64,000 bases of DNA from Desulfolithobacter dissulfuricans (GCF_025998535.1 NZ_AP024233.1:904217-968216), one strand, 5' to 3'. Positions 53,616-63,073 are shown, counted from the first letter of the stretch. Program-made: numbers and translations. Notes: generated by a model from the letters alone, not told the origin.

Positions 53616-54698
53616 ATGGCTGGTGCTACCAAAAAATACGGCTTTGAACCGGACTACGCCATCCCTCCCGGAGAAACCCTGCGGGAAGTGATGGAGTCCC
53701 TCGGCATGAGCCAGAAAGAACTGGCCCGGCGTACTGATCTTACCGTGCAGTCCGTAAACCGCATTTTCAAAGGAACGCAGCCTATCACTTATGAAACCGC
53801 CAACCGGCTGGAACTTGCCACCGGAGTGCCTGCGGCCATGTGGAACAATCTCGAAGCTCAGTACCGCGAACAGCTCGCCAGAATTCACGAGCGGGAGAAG
53901 TTGCAGGCCGATCTGGACTGGCTGAAGGATATCCCTGTGGCGGAACTGGCGAAAAGAGGAGTTTTGCTCCGCGCCAAAGACAAGATTGAGCAATTGCGCG
54001 AAGTGCTGAAATTTTACGGTGTCAGCAGTGTGGAGGCATGGCGCCGGATATGGGAAACGCCGGCAGTGGCTGCCCGCCGCTCGCCGTGTTTCGAGAGCGA
54101 GGCCGGGCCCGCTTCAGCCTGGATACGACTTGGCGAACTGCAGGCCAGGGCGATAGACTGCCAGCCGTTTGATAAAACGAGTTTCAGGAACGCCTTGCGC
54201 CAGATACGAAACCTGACCCGAGAACCCGCTCATATCTTTGCTCCGGAAATGCAACGGCTCTGCGCTGAATCAGGAGTGGCCCTTGCCCTGGTTAAAGAAA
54301 TGAAAAAGGTCCCATGGAATGGGGCCACCAAATGGTTGACGCCGCAAAAGGCCATGATCCTGCTTTGTCTGCGCGGCAGAGGAGAAGACAAGTTCTGGTT
54401 CTCTTTCTTTCACGAAGCCGGTCACATCTTGTACGACAGTAAGAAGGATCTGTTGATCAACGACGGCAGCCAGGACGACCCGCGGGAGAAACGCGCCAAC
54501 GATTTTGCCGCAGAATTTCTGATTCCCTCAAAATATGACGATACCATTCGCCGGATTCGCTCAAAAGCCGAAATCGTGAGACTTGCGGACCAGTTAGACA
54601 TCGCGCCGGGAATCGTTGCCGGCCGTTATCAGTTTCTTACAGGGAATTGGCATTATTTCAAAGAGTTGATCCGAAGTCTGGAATGGGCCGACTCATGA
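53616..54698 (+). CDS. HigA-type XRE antitoxin fused to ImmA/IrrE metallopeptidase domain
   Basis: 360 residues. Residues 14-75 are an XRE helix-turn-helix (GETLREVMESLGMSQKELARRTDLTVQSVNRIF). The C-terminal half has the zinc-peptidase motif FFHEAGHILYDSKK near 265 with a downstream KRANDFAAEFLIP Glu. Such ImmA domains cleave repressors. The fusion may allow signal-dependent release of HigB. AAGGAGG precedes the ATG. Confidence 0.88.
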   Translation: MAGATKKYGFEPDYAIPPGETLREVMESLGMSQKELARRTDLTVQSVNRIFKGTQPITYETANRLELATGVPAAMWNNLEAQYREQLARIHEREKLQADLDWLKDIPVAELAKRGVLLRAKDKIEQLREVLKFYGVSSVEAWRRIWETPAVAARRSPCFESEAGPASAWIRLGELQARAIDCQPFDKTSFRNALRQIRNLTREPAHIFAPEMQRLCAESGVALALVKEMKKVPWNGATKWLTPQKAMILLCLRGRGEDKFWFSFFHEAGHILYDSKKDLLINDGSQDDPREKRANDFAAEFLIPSKYDDTIRRIRSKAEIVRLADQLDIAPGIVAGRYQFLTGNWHYFKELIRSLEWADS

Positions 54699-54787
54699 GC
54701 CATTCCAAATTTCTCCCTTCCTCCTCCCAAATGGAAAATGATGCATCTGGCTTCGTCATGGCTGTGAAGCTGTGAAGTAAAGAAGAA

Positions 54788-56011
54788 ATGGACAGGAAAA
54801 AGCACAAATGGACCTTTCGCGCCCGTTTCAGGCGTCACGCCTTTGGCTGGCGTTCGCAGTCGGCCATAACGCGCATCAAGGAGGCGGTGGCGGAAATCAG
54901 GAAGACGGCCCGCAAGGACCCGGTGCTGGGTGCCGAGGGCGCAGTGTTGCTTCTGGAGAAACTGTCGCCCGCCCTGGAACATGTGGACAGTTCGTCGGGC
55001 GCCATCGGCACGGCGGTCAACAACGCCATCGAAACACTGGTGCCGATCATCGCCGGGGCACCGGCGGATGACAGTCTGCGCGATACATGGTTGGACCGTC
55101 TCTGGGCCGCGGTGGAGGAAGACGTAATGCCCTACATCGAGTTGCTTCCCGAGTATTGGGGCGAGCTTTGCGTGACCCGGCAGCGGGCATCATACTGGGC
55201 GGATGGGTTTATCGACACGGTAAGGCTGGTCTGGTCTCGGGAAAGAAAAGCGGGCGAGGGCTACTTCAAGGGCACTTCTGCCTGCCTGAGCGCTTTGTTC
55301 TCCGCCGGGCGGCATGAGGAAATCCTGGAGCTGCTCGACCTTGCGCCGCATACATTCTGGCATTACCGGCAGTGGGGCGTCAAAGCCCTGGCGGCCATGG
55401 GCAGAAAGGCCGATGCGATCCGCTACGCGGAGGACTCCCGTGACGACTATTCAAGCCCGGTCGCCATCTCCCGGGCCTGCGAAGAAATCCTGCTGTCAAG
55501 CGGCATGGTTGAAGAGGCCTACCGCCGTTACGCCATTGAAGCCAATCAGAAAACGACCTATCTGGCGACCTTTCGCGCCATCGCCAGAAAATACCCGGAC
55601 AAGTCCGCAAGCGATATCCTCCATGATCTCGTGGCCAGTACTCCTGGCAATGAAGGCAAGTGGTTTGCGGCCGCCAAATCAGCAGGGCTTTACAAGGAGG
55701 CCATTGAACTGGCCAACCGGGCGCCCTGTGATCCCAGGACACTGACCCGGGCGGCGCGGGACATGGCCGCCGAAGAACCGCGTTTTGCCGTCGAGGCCGG
55801 CATGGCGGCGCTCCGGTGGCTTACCAGGGGATATGGCTACGAAATAACCGGTCTCGATGTGCTGGCGGCCTACGACCACACCATGAAGGCTGCCCAGAAT
55901 GCGGGATGCGAAGCCGAAACCCTTGGCCGTATCCGCAAACTGGTCGCGGGCGAGGACCACGGTGAACGGTTCGTTGCCAAAATTCTCGGGCCGGAACGTG
56001 GCTTACGTTAA
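54788..56011 (+). CDS. Helical-repeat protein of unknown function
   Basis: 407 residues, mostly alpha-helical, with TPR/HEAT-like periodicity from about 150 on (EEILELLDLAPHTFWHYRQWGVKALAAMGRKADAIRYAE in pieces; GLYKEAIELANRAP). A basic N-terminus (RKKHKWTFRARFRRHAFGWR). No catalytic motif was recognised. It lies in the island bounded by the 66-bp palindromes, downstream of HigBA, and GC content is backbone-like, so it may be a defence or regulatory cargo gene; that is a guess. Confidence 0.7.
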   Translation: MDRKKHKWTFRARFRRHAFGWRSQSAITRIKEAVAEIRKTARKDPVLGAEGAVLLLEKLSPALEHVDSSSGAIGTAVNNAIETLVPIIAGAPADDSLRDTWLDRLWAAVEEDVMPYIELLPEYWGELCVTRQRASYWADGFIDTVRLVWSRERKAGEGYFKGTSACLSALFSAGRHEEILELLDLAPHTFWHYRQWGVKALAAMGRKADAIRYAEDSRDDYSSPVAISRACEEILLSSGMVEEAYRRYAIEANQKTTYLATFRAIARKYPDKSASDILHDLVASTPGNEGKWFAAAKSAGLYKEAIELANRAPCDPRTLTRAARDMAAEEPRFAVEAGMAALRWLTRGYGYEITGLDVLAAYDHTMKAAQNAGCEAETLGRIRKLVAGEDHGERFVAKILGPERGLR

Positions 56012-56314
56012 CATGCAAGCACCGATTGCAGCTTATCCAAGCCGCAAATTTTGCCGTCCGCATGAATGGCAAGCTTTAGCCAAGTCTGAACCACCACCGT
56101 GCCCCGCGGCCAGTTTTTCAGGAGCCGGTTTGTAACTACGCCAATTTGACAAGCTCAAATTTACTTTCAGCCAGAACCGGCGTTTTCGGCCAATAATTGA
56201 CACCTCGGCGCAATCCCGCATCTGGCGCGGGTTTCGGCTGGCACGATTTTTTCGTGTGTGCCTACGTCATTGCACCTGTTGAATCCCGAAAACCCGCTTG
56301 GGGCGCCAGTTCCC

Positions 56315-56380
56315 AGTTCCGGGGACAGTATATATAATACATATGGAGGTGTCATGAATGTATATACTGTCCTCGGAACT
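56315..56380. repeat. 66-bp palindromic repeat, copy 2
   Basis: Identical to 52153-52218 but for one C-to-T change in the right arm, same orientation. Flanking bases extend the stem by three pairs (CCC/GGG). Confidence 0.9.
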
Positions 56381-56425
56381 GGGCCACTCTGTCTCGATGC
56401 GCACAAAATAATACTCGCAAAATGG

Positions 56426-56455
56426 CACCATAATGGTGTACGATATGGCATCGTA
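56426..56455. promoter_or_regulatory. Double palindrome operator upstream of Phd/ParE pair
   Basis: CACCATAATGGTG (56426-56438) and TACGATATGGCATCGTA (56439-56455) are adjacent palindromes 33 bases before the antitoxin start, the usual place for antitoxin autoregulation. Confidence 0.6.
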
Positions 56456-56487
56456 TAGGATTCATGCAGCCATCGCGAGGTGAAAAT

Positions 56488-56766
56488 ATGCCAATCAGTA
56501 TTACCGAAGATATCCGGTCCATAACTGACCTGAAACGAAACACGAATTCCGTTCTGGATCAAATTCACAAAACAAAGCGTCCCGTTATTTTAACAGTTAA
56601 TGGAAAGGCTGAGGCAGTCTTGGTCGACGCCAAAGAATATGAAAAAATATTAAATGCATTTAATCTGTTAAAGCTTCTCGCACCCGCAGAAGAAGATATC
56701 AAGGAAGGGAGGGTCGCCGAAGTGAAAGAATTTTTCCAGGAGTTCAAGTGTGGCAAAGAAATATAG
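56488..56766 (+). CDS. Phd/YefM-family antitoxin
   Basis: 92 residues. MPISITEDIRSITDLKRNTNSVLDQIHKTKRPVILTVNGKAEAVLV is the DNA-binding Phd/YefM domain; the acidic C-terminal tail (AEEDIKEGRVAEVKEFFQEF) should wrap the toxin. GAGGTG precedes the ATG. It overlaps the toxin by 17 bases. Confidence 0.92.
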   Translation: MPISITEDIRSITDLKRNTNSVLDQIHKTKRPVILTVNGKAEAVLVDAKEYEKILNAFNLLKLLAPAEEDIKEGRVAEVKEFFQEFKCGKEI

Positions 56767-57049
56767 AGTCTATATTACGTTCAAAGCCAAAACAGACCTG
56801 GAGCACATCTTCTACTACATTGCTGAAGACAGCATTAATAATGCAAAAAAATTCATTCTCGAATTAGAAGAAAAAATCTACAGCCTTGAGACTATGCCGG
56901 AAAGATTTGCGCTGATCCCGGAAAACATCTTTTTTGGCACAAATTATCGGCAAATTACACACAAGAAATATCGCGCCATATACAAGATAAGAGGTAATTC
57001 AGTTTTTATCATGAGGGTTATTCATGGTGCGAAACTGTTGGATCTATAA
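56750..57049 (+). CDS. ParE/RelE-family toxin
   Basis: 99 residues, GTG start. VYITFKAKTDLEHIFYYIAEDSINNAKKFILELEEKI and YRAIYKIRGNSVFIMRVIHGAKLL are typical of ParE/RelE toxins, which hit gyrase or mRNA. The AT-rich composition fits a mobile pair. Confidence 0.9.
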   Translation: MAKKYRVYITFKAKTDLEHIFYYIAEDSINNAKKFILELEEKIYSLETMPERFALIPENIFFGTNYRQITHKKYRAIYKIRGNSVFIMRVIHGAKLLDL

Positions 57050-57136
57050 AGGAAACAAGTGGTAACGAATGAGGTTTGAGAGCGAGAAAAACGAGCGAAT
57101 CACAATCTGAACCGTTCGCCGTTTCTATTTTTCACT

Positions 57137-57209
57137 GCTCCCTGCTGTTTCGCACCTGCCTGACTGATTTTATGACCAGGTGCGAAAGAGCAGGGGGCTT
57201 TTTTTGTTT
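57137..57209 (+). terminator. Terminator after the toxin-antitoxin pair
   Basis: A long two-part stem: GCTCCCTGCT with GAGCAGGGGGC outside and TTCGCACCTG with CAGGTGCGAA (perfect 10 bp) inside, followed by a long T-run. Confidence 0.85.
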
Positions 57210-57245
57210 TTGAGCGTCAGGAATATTTCACGTCTTTCCAGCTAA

Positions 57246-58706
57246 TTACAGAAGCGGGCCCAGGATCAGGGCTGTGTTTTCCAGAAAACGTTGTCTGAGG
57301 GGGCGGGCCTGCAGGTGGTCCAGGGTAAGTTCCCGGGCCGCGTCGCAGTACTCCATCTGCAGCTTTCGCATCCGGGAGGTGAACTTTTTATTATAGACAA
57401 ACAGCGTCAGTTCAAAGTTGAGCCAGAAGGAGCGCATGTCCATGTTGACTGAACCGATCAGGCAGAAATCATTGTCAACGCTGATGGTCTTGGAGTGCAG
57501 CAGGCCGCCGGTGAACGCCATGATTCGCACTCCGGCACGGATCAGCTCTCCGTACCGGGCCTGGCTGGCATAATGGACCAGGCGGGAATCATTTTTTTCC
57601 GGCACGATCAGGGTGACCTCCACCCCGCGCATGGCCGCTGATTTGAGAGCGATGAGCAGGGCATTGTCAGGTACGAAATAGGGCGTGGTGATAATCAGCT
57701 CCCGGCGGGCGGCATAGATGGTGGTCAGCAACAGGTTGTGGATGGCGCCCTCGGTGATGCCGGGCCCGGATGGCACCAGCTGGACCGGGGCATCCCCGGC
57801 CGGGGCCACGGCATGGTTGTCGGAAGAGGCGGCGATATCCTGGTAGCTCTCCCCGCTTTCCATCATCCAGTCGTGGAGAAAGGAGGATGACATTACCTCG
57901 ACAACGGGGCCCCGGATACGGACCATGGTGTCGATCCACTGGCCAACCCCCTGTTCCTGCTTGAAGTAGCGTGGATCCACCAGGTTCTGGCTGCCGGTGT
58001 AGCCGATCTCGCCGTCGATGACCACGATCTTGCGGTGGTTGCGCAGGTCGATGCGGACAAAGAGTGCCCGCAGGAGCCCGGCCGGCAGGGCCTCGACCAC
58101 CTGGATTCCGTGATGTCGCATTTTGCGCACCATGGAGGATTTGAGAAAGGGTTTGCTGCCGATGGAATCGAGCAGAACCCGGCAGGTCACACCCCGCCGG
58201 GCGGCCCGGATAAGGGCGTTTACGACCTCGTCGGCAAAGCCGCCCCGATGCCAGATGTAGAATTCGAGAAAACAGCTTGATCGGGCCTGGTTGATATCCC
58301 GGAGCAGACTGTGAAAAAAGTCTTCCGAGCTGTCCAGCAGAGTCAGGTCATTGCTTGGCAGGGCCGGGATGCCGAGGATGGCATCGGCCTGGCGGTGGAT
58401 GGGGTCGCATTCCGGATTGATGGAGAGCCAGTCCACCTGGGGGCGCCGGCTCAGCTTCCGGGCCCACTTGGAGAGGCGCTGCAGGTCGGCGGCGGCTCTC
58501 CGGGCTCTTCGCTCTCCAAGCCTGTTTTCACCGAACAAAAGGTAGATGATCGCCCCGGCAAAAGGCAGCAGGAGAATGACCACCAGCCAGGCCATGGTCA
58601 CGCTGGGCTCGCGTTTGCGCATGATAACCCGCAGGGACAGGCCGATGCGGATTCCCAGGTCAGCGAGAAAAATAATCGTGGTGACGATCCAGGAAAGTTG
58701 ATTCAT
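57246..58706 (-). CDS. cls: Cardiolipin synthase (phospholipase D family)
   Basis: 486 residues. Two N-terminal membrane helices (about 3-25 and 36-58) and two HKD-type motifs: NHRKIVVIDGEIGYTGSQN near 223 and HSKTISVDNDFCLIGSVN near 402. It condenses two phosphatidylglycerols at the inner membrane. The start at 58706 is set by homology; the upstream extension to 58805 lacks conserved sequence. Confidence 0.93.
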   Translation of the reverse strand: MNQLSWIVTTIIFLADLGIRIGLSLRVIMRKREPSVTMAWLVVILLLPFAGAIIYLLFGENRLGERRARRAAADLQRLSKWARKLSRRPQVDWLSINPECDPIHRQADAILGIPALPSNDLTLLDSSEDFFHSLLRDINQARSSCFLEFYIWHRGGFADEVVNALIRAARRGVTCRVLLDSIGSKPFLKSSMVRKMRHHGIQVVEALPAGLLRALFVRIDLRNHRKIVVIDGEIGYTGSQNLVDPRYFKQEQGVGQWIDTMVRIRGPVVEVMSSSFLHDWMMESGESYQDIAASSDNHAVAPAGDAPVQLVPSGPGITEGAIHNLLLTTIYAARRELIITTPYFVPDNALLIALKSAAMRGVEVTLIVPEKNDSRLVHYASQARYGELIRAGVRIMAFTGGLLHSKTISVDNDFCLIGSVNMDMRSFWLNFELTLFVYNKKFTSRMRKLQMEYCDAARELTLDHLQARPLRQRFLENTALILGPLL

Positions 58707-58914
58707 GGGACAGGCTGGTAGAGGTTGGGCGCTGGATTGGAGAAAATATCCTCCTGCGATACAAGATGTCCGTGAACAATTGCACATGAAATGCGCATCA
58801 GTCAAGTTTTACGTTTTAAGTTTTACCGTATAAGTGGTAAGTTTAGGTCTTAATGTCTGCCTGTGGAGACGGCAGAAAACCAACCTGGAACCATGCAGGA
58901 AGGAGTAGAAAAAG
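58707..58914. other. Intergenic region between cls and argJ
   Basis: Divergent promoter region with a short AT-rich segment (AAGTTTTACGTTTTAAGTTT) near 58805; no gene. Confidence 0.4.
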
Positions 58915-60096
58915 GTGATTAAGGGATTTTCCGCAGCCGCGGTCGCAGCGGGCATCCGCTATGAGGGACGGCTGGATCTGGGTTTGATATATTCAGACAC
59001 TCCGGCGGTGGCGGCCGGCGTCTTTACCACCAATCGGGTCAAGGCGGCCCCGGTGCTGCTGGATATGGAACGGCTGCGCCACGGTCGGGCCCAGGCGATT
59101 CTGGTCAACTCCGGCAATGCCAATGCCTGTACCGGTGATGCCGGTATGCAGGCGGCCCTGGCCACCAGCGCCATGGTGGCCGATCGACTGGGTATCGATG
59201 CGGATCTGGTCCAGGTGGCCTCCACCGGCGTGATCGGCGAACCCATGTCCGAGGAACCCTTTGCCCGGGCCATGGATACCCTGGTGGGCAAGTTGTCGTC
59301 TGACGGATTCGACGATCTTGCCCGGGCGATCATGACCACCGATACAGTGCCCAAGACAGCCCGGACGACCATCGAGGTGGATGGCCACGAGGTCAATATC
59401 TTCGGGGTGGCCAAGGGGGCCGGCATGATCATGCCGGACATGGCCACCATGCTCTGCTTTGTCCTGACCGATGCCCAGATCGTCTTTCCGGAACTGCGGC
59501 GCATGCTGGTTGCCGGAGTGGAGCAGTCGTTCAACCGGATAACCGTTGACGGGGACACAAGCACCAACGACTCCGTCCTGATCCTGGCCAACGGCGCAGC
59601 CGGAAATCCCTGGATAGATGAAGAGAACCGGGCCGCCGGCGAGCTTTTTGCCGGCGCTCTTGACACCGTGCTCAAGGACCTGGCCCTGCAGATAGTGGCC
59701 GACGGCGAGGGTGCCACCAAGCTGGTGACCATCCGTATTGTCGGGGCCAGAGATTTTGAAGGGGCCATGAGCGCGGCCCAGACCATCGCCAACTCCGCCC
59801 TGGTGAAGACCGCTTTTTTCGGCGAGGACGCCAACTGGGGGCGGATAATCGCCGCGCTTGGCCGTTCCGACTGTCCTTTCAGTCCCGATCGGGTAGGTAT
59901 CTGGTTTGATGAGGTGCAGATGGTGGAAAACGGCCAGGGATGCGGCCCTGAGGCCGAGGCCGCAGCCACCCGGGTACTGAAGAAAGATCGGTTCACAGTG
60001 ACCGTGGATCTCTATGACGGCAGTGAGAGTGCAGAGGTTTATACCTGTGATTTTTCACTTGATTATGTGAAAATTAACGCTGATTACCGTACCTGA
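58915..60096 (+). CDS. argJ: Glutamate N-acetyltransferase/amino-acid acetyltransferase ArgJ
   Basis: 393 residues. It recycles acetyl from N-acetylornithine to glutamate (arginine synthesis). The self-cleavage site is in KGAGMIMPDMATML between Ala177 and Thr178, Thr178 being the nucleophile. NSGNANACTG near 65-74 and GEDANWGRIIAALGRSD near 302 are conserved. GTG start with AAGGAG upstream. Confidence 0.96.
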   Translation: MIKGFSAAAVAAGIRYEGRLDLGLIYSDTPAVAAGVFTTNRVKAAPVLLDMERLRHGRAQAILVNSGNANACTGDAGMQAALATSAMVADRLGIDADLVQVASTGVIGEPMSEEPFARAMDTLVGKLSSDGFDDLARAIMTTDTVPKTARTTIEVDGHEVNIFGVAKGAGMIMPDMATMLCFVLTDAQIVFPELRRMLVAGVEQSFNRITVDGDTSTNDSVLILANGAAGNPWIDEENRAAGELFAGALDTVLKDLALQIVADGEGATKLVTIRIVGARDFEGAMSAAQTIANSALVKTAFFGEDANWGRIIAALGRSDCPFSPDRVGIWFDEVQMVENGQGCGPEAEAAATRVLKKDRFTVTVDLYDGSESAEVYTCDFSLDYVKINADYRT

Positions 60097-60108
60097 GGAC
60101 CGTTATTG

Positions 60109-61671
60109 ATGTCTAAGAACATTCCTGATACCTGGTATCTGCCCGAGGAACTCGAGATCGAGCCCTTTGTTGCGGATCTGGCCGAGGCCTTCGGGGTGGC
60201 GGTGGAACAGGCCGGGCAGCACCGGCGGATCTTTTACGACAGCTTCGACTGGCGGCTCTACCGGAAGAAATGGCTCCTGGAATGCACTGAGGAGGGTTGG
60301 CGGCTTTGCGAATACGGGTCTGGCCGAACCCGGGCCGCGCTGGCCGATATCTCCTGTCAGGGGCCTCGTTTTGCCTGGGATTTTCCTGACTCGTCCCTGC
60401 AGCGCCTTCTGCACACCGCTCTGGATGTCCGCTGCCTGCTGCCCCTGGTTACCCTGGATGAGAGGCGTACCCGGGTGCGGATTCTCAACCGGGACGAAAA
60501 AACCGTGGCCTTTCTCTACCTGGAAGAGCTGCATGTCCAGGAAGGGGAACGGGTGCTGCGCACGGTCCGACTGCAGGGTGTGCGGGGCTACGTCAAGAAA
60601 TACAGAGCCGTGCGCCGTTTTCTTGAGCAGTACGGTATCAATGAGTCGGCCTCGCCCCATTTCGAGTTCGAGGAAGGGCTCAAGGCCGTGGGCCGGACGC
60701 CCGGTGATTACAGTTCAAAATTCACCATCAGGCTGGACCCCGCCATGACAGCCGGCCAGGCGGCAAGGACCATTTTCCTGCAGCTGCTTGGCGTAATGGA
60801 GCGTAACCTGCCGGGAATTTTCGACGATCTTGATTCCGAGTTTCTCCATGATTTCCGGGTGGCAATCCGCCGCACCCGCACCGGTCTTGCCCAGTTCAAA
60901 AAAGTCCTGCCCGCCGAGACCACGGCCCTTTTTAAAAACGAGTTCGCATGGCTGGGGCGGGTCACCGGGCCCACCCGGGATCTTGATGTTTACCTGCTTT
61001 ACCGGGATGATTACCTGGCCAGGCTGCCCGAGGTACTCCAGCCCGGACTTGACGAATTTTTTCAGGATCTCGCCCGGCGCAGGCAGGAAGAGTTCAAGCG
61101 GCTGGTGCGGGCCCTGCAAGCACCGCGGTACCGGGAAATTGTCAGCAGCTGGCGGGAGTACCTGCAGTCGGACCGGGAAGAGGAACCTGCGGCGGCGGGT
61201 ATGCCTGTGACGGATTTTGCCCGGCAGATCATCTACCGGCGCTATCGGCGGGTCATGAAGGACGGGCGCGCCATCACCGACCGTTCGCCGGACGAGAGTC
61301 TGCACAGGCTGCGCATTCAATGCAAGAAACTGCGCTATGCCCTGGAATTCTTCACCTCCCTCTTTCCCGAAGAAGATATGACCCGGGTTATCAAGCAGCT
61401 CAAGAAGCTGCAGAATAATCTTGGTGATTTCAATGATCTGTCCGTGCAGCAGGATATGCTGCGCCGCCATCTCGCCGAGCTCCGGACCGGAAGCAGGAAA
61501 AATCTCCAGCTGGCAGCGGCGCTGGGCGGCCTGCTCACCAACCTGTACCATGAACAGGAGCGGGTACGAAAGCGGTTCGCCACCACCTTTCAACGATTCG
61601 GTGACAGTGACAACACAGCGCTGTTCAAGCGGTTATTCGCTGACTCCAGGGCACGAGGTCGTCAGAAATGA
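60109..61671 (+). CDS. CYTH-like/CHAD domain protein
   Basis: 520 residues. Residues about 20-190 look like a diverged CYTH (triphosphate tunnel) domain (YDSFDWRLYRKKWLLECTEEGW). Residues about 210-510 are a CHAD domain rich in His, Arg and Lys: FLHDFRVAIRRTRTGLAQFKKVL and LHRLRIQCKKLRYALEFF. CHAD domains bind polyphosphate. It is followed by parA- and sixA-like genes with start-stop overlap, and PPK2 genes are in the window. Confidence 0.9.
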   Translation: MSKNIPDTWYLPEELEIEPFVADLAEAFGVAVEQAGQHRRIFYDSFDWRLYRKKWLLECTEEGWRLCEYGSGRTRAALADISCQGPRFAWDFPDSSLQRLLHTALDVRCLLPLVTLDERRTRVRILNRDEKTVAFLYLEELHVQEGERVLRTVRLQGVRGYVKKYRAVRRFLEQYGINESASPHFEFEEGLKAVGRTPGDYSSKFTIRLDPAMTAGQAARTIFLQLLGVMERNLPGIFDDLDSEFLHDFRVAIRRTRTGLAQFKKVLPAETTALFKNEFAWLGRVTGPTRDLDVYLLYRDDYLARLPEVLQPGLDEFFQDLARRRQEEFKRLVRALQAPRYREIVSSWREYLQSDREEEPAAAGMPVTDFARQIIYRRYRRVMKDGRAITDRSPDESLHRLRIQCKKLRYALEFFTSLFPEEDMTRVIKQLKKLQNNLGDFNDLSVQQDMLRRHLAELRTGSRKNLQLAAALGGLLTNLYHEQERVRKRFATTFQRFGDSDNTALFKRLFADSRARGRQK

Positions 61672-62417
61672 GTGTTATAGCGGTATATAATATCAAGGGT
61701 GGAGTGGGTAAGACCGCAACCGCGGTCAATCTGTCCTACCTCTCGTCGAACCATGGGGTCAATACCCTGCTCTGTGACATGGATTCCCAGGGGTCAGCCA
61801 CCTATTATTTTCGCATCCGGCCGGCCAGGAAGTTCAATACCAGAAAACTGCTCAAGGGCGGTAAACACGTGGATCGCAACATCCGGGGGACCGATTACCC
61901 CGGGCTTGACCTGCTGCCGGCCGATTTTTCCTATAGAAACATCGATATCGCCCTGGATGATCTGAAAAAATCGCGCCAGCGGATATCCAGGGTGCTCAAG
62001 CCGCTCAAAAAGGAATATGGCCACATATTCCTCGACTGCCCCCCCAATGTGACGCTCCTGTCCGAAAACATCTTCCATGCCGCCGACTGGATCCTGGTTC
62101 CCCTCATTCCCACAACCCTGTCCCACCTGGCCATGCAGCAGCTGCTGAACTTTCTGGAGGAAATCGGCCAGGATCGGTCCAAAGTACTGGTGTTCTTTTC
62201 CATGGTGGAAAAACGCAAGAACATGCACGGGGAGATGATGCGGCAGCTCGAGGGCCAGCCTGGAATCCTGCGCAGTCATATTCCCTTTCTTGCCGATGTG
62301 GAAAAGATGGGGCTCTACCGACAGCCGGTGACCGCGGCCCTGCCTTCATCCGCGGCGTCTGCAGCCTACCGGGAACTGTGGGATGAAATCTGTGCCCATA
62401 TTGGAGCAGACCGGTAG
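61668..62417 (+). CDS. ParA/Soj-family ATPase
   Basis: 249 residues with deviant Walker A KGGVGKTA near 10-17, Walker A' DMDSQGSATYYF near 38 and Walker B HIFLDCPP near 120. It starts in an ATGA overlap with the CHAD gene and has no parB partner, so it probably positions a cellular body, perhaps polyphosphate granules, rather than a plasmid. That is inferred from context. Confidence 0.9.
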   Translation: MSVIAVYNIKGGVGKTATAVNLSYLSSNHGVNTLLCDMDSQGSATYYFRIRPARKFNTRKLLKGGKHVDRNIRGTDYPGLDLLPADFSYRNIDIALDDLKKSRQRISRVLKPLKKEYGHIFLDCPPNVTLLSENIFHAADWILVPLIPTTLSHLAMQQLLNFLEEIGQDRSKVLVFFSMVEKRKNMHGEMMRQLEGQPGILRSHIPFLADVEKMGLYRQPVTAALPSSAASAAYRELWDEICAHIGADR

Positions 62418-62564
62418 ACCGGTGACAGAGGTACCAGATGGTGGGGGATGGCTGTGTCCGGTTCTGGCAGGGGCTGCGCCGGCCGTATTCTTGCCTGGAA
62501 GATTCACTGTTCCGTTTTCCGACCGTCTGAATGTTGTCAACCATGCCAAAATGATGCGAGATCG

Positions 62565-63071
62565 ATGAAACAGATACTGCTGTGCCGCCATGCCAAATCA
62601 AGCTGGAAAGATCCTGGTCTGGTCGACCGGGACCGGCCGCTTGCCAGACGCGGCAGGCGTGATGCGCCGCGCATGGGCCGCGAGCTCGCCCGTCGCTGTA
62701 TACGTGTGGACAGAATTCTCTGCAGTCCGGCAAAAAGAACCCGCAAGACCGCCCGCAAGATAGCCCGGGAAATCGACTTTCCCCGCAGGGGTATAGTTCT
62801 GGTGGAAGAGATCTATGGTGCCGACTCCGGTATGCTGCTTAAGCTGATCCGGGCCCAGAAGAAAAAATACCATCACCTGATGCTGGTGGGGCACAACTCA
62901 GCCATAACGGAGCTGGCAAACACCCTGGGTGATCTGGATATCGCCAACGTACCTACCTGTGGGGTGGTTGGTTTTTCCTTTGCTGTGGAGCGGTGGGAAG
63001 ATGTGCGGCAAGGCTGCGGGACTCCCCTGTTCTTCCTCTATCCCAAACTGCTTGCCCGGCAGTCTGACTGA
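62565..63071 (+). CDS. SixA-type histidine phosphatase
   Basis: 168 residues. The RHG-like motif CRHAKSSWKD at the N-terminus gives the catalytic His; GHNSAITELAN near 115 the second His; the Arg of LCSPAKRTRKTA near 58 binds phosphate. It may remove phosphate from phosphohistidine or a small substrate. Third gene of the CHAD operon, 148 bases after parA. Confidence 0.9.
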   Translation: MKQILLCRHAKSSWKDPGLVDRDRPLARRGRRDAPRMGRELARRCIRVDRILCSPAKRTRKTARKIAREIDFPRRGIVLVEEIYGADSGMLLKLIRAQKKKYHHLMLVGHNSAITELANTLGDLDIANVPTCGVVGFSFAVERWEDVRQGCGTPLFFLYPKLLARQSD

Positions 63072-63073
63072 CC

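Larger units (their letters stand above)
56012..56487. other. Gene-free stretch with palindrome and antitoxin operators
   Basis: No gene. It contains copy 2 of the 66-bp palindrome (56315-56380) and two short palindromes before the Phd/ParE genes. Confidence 0.6.
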
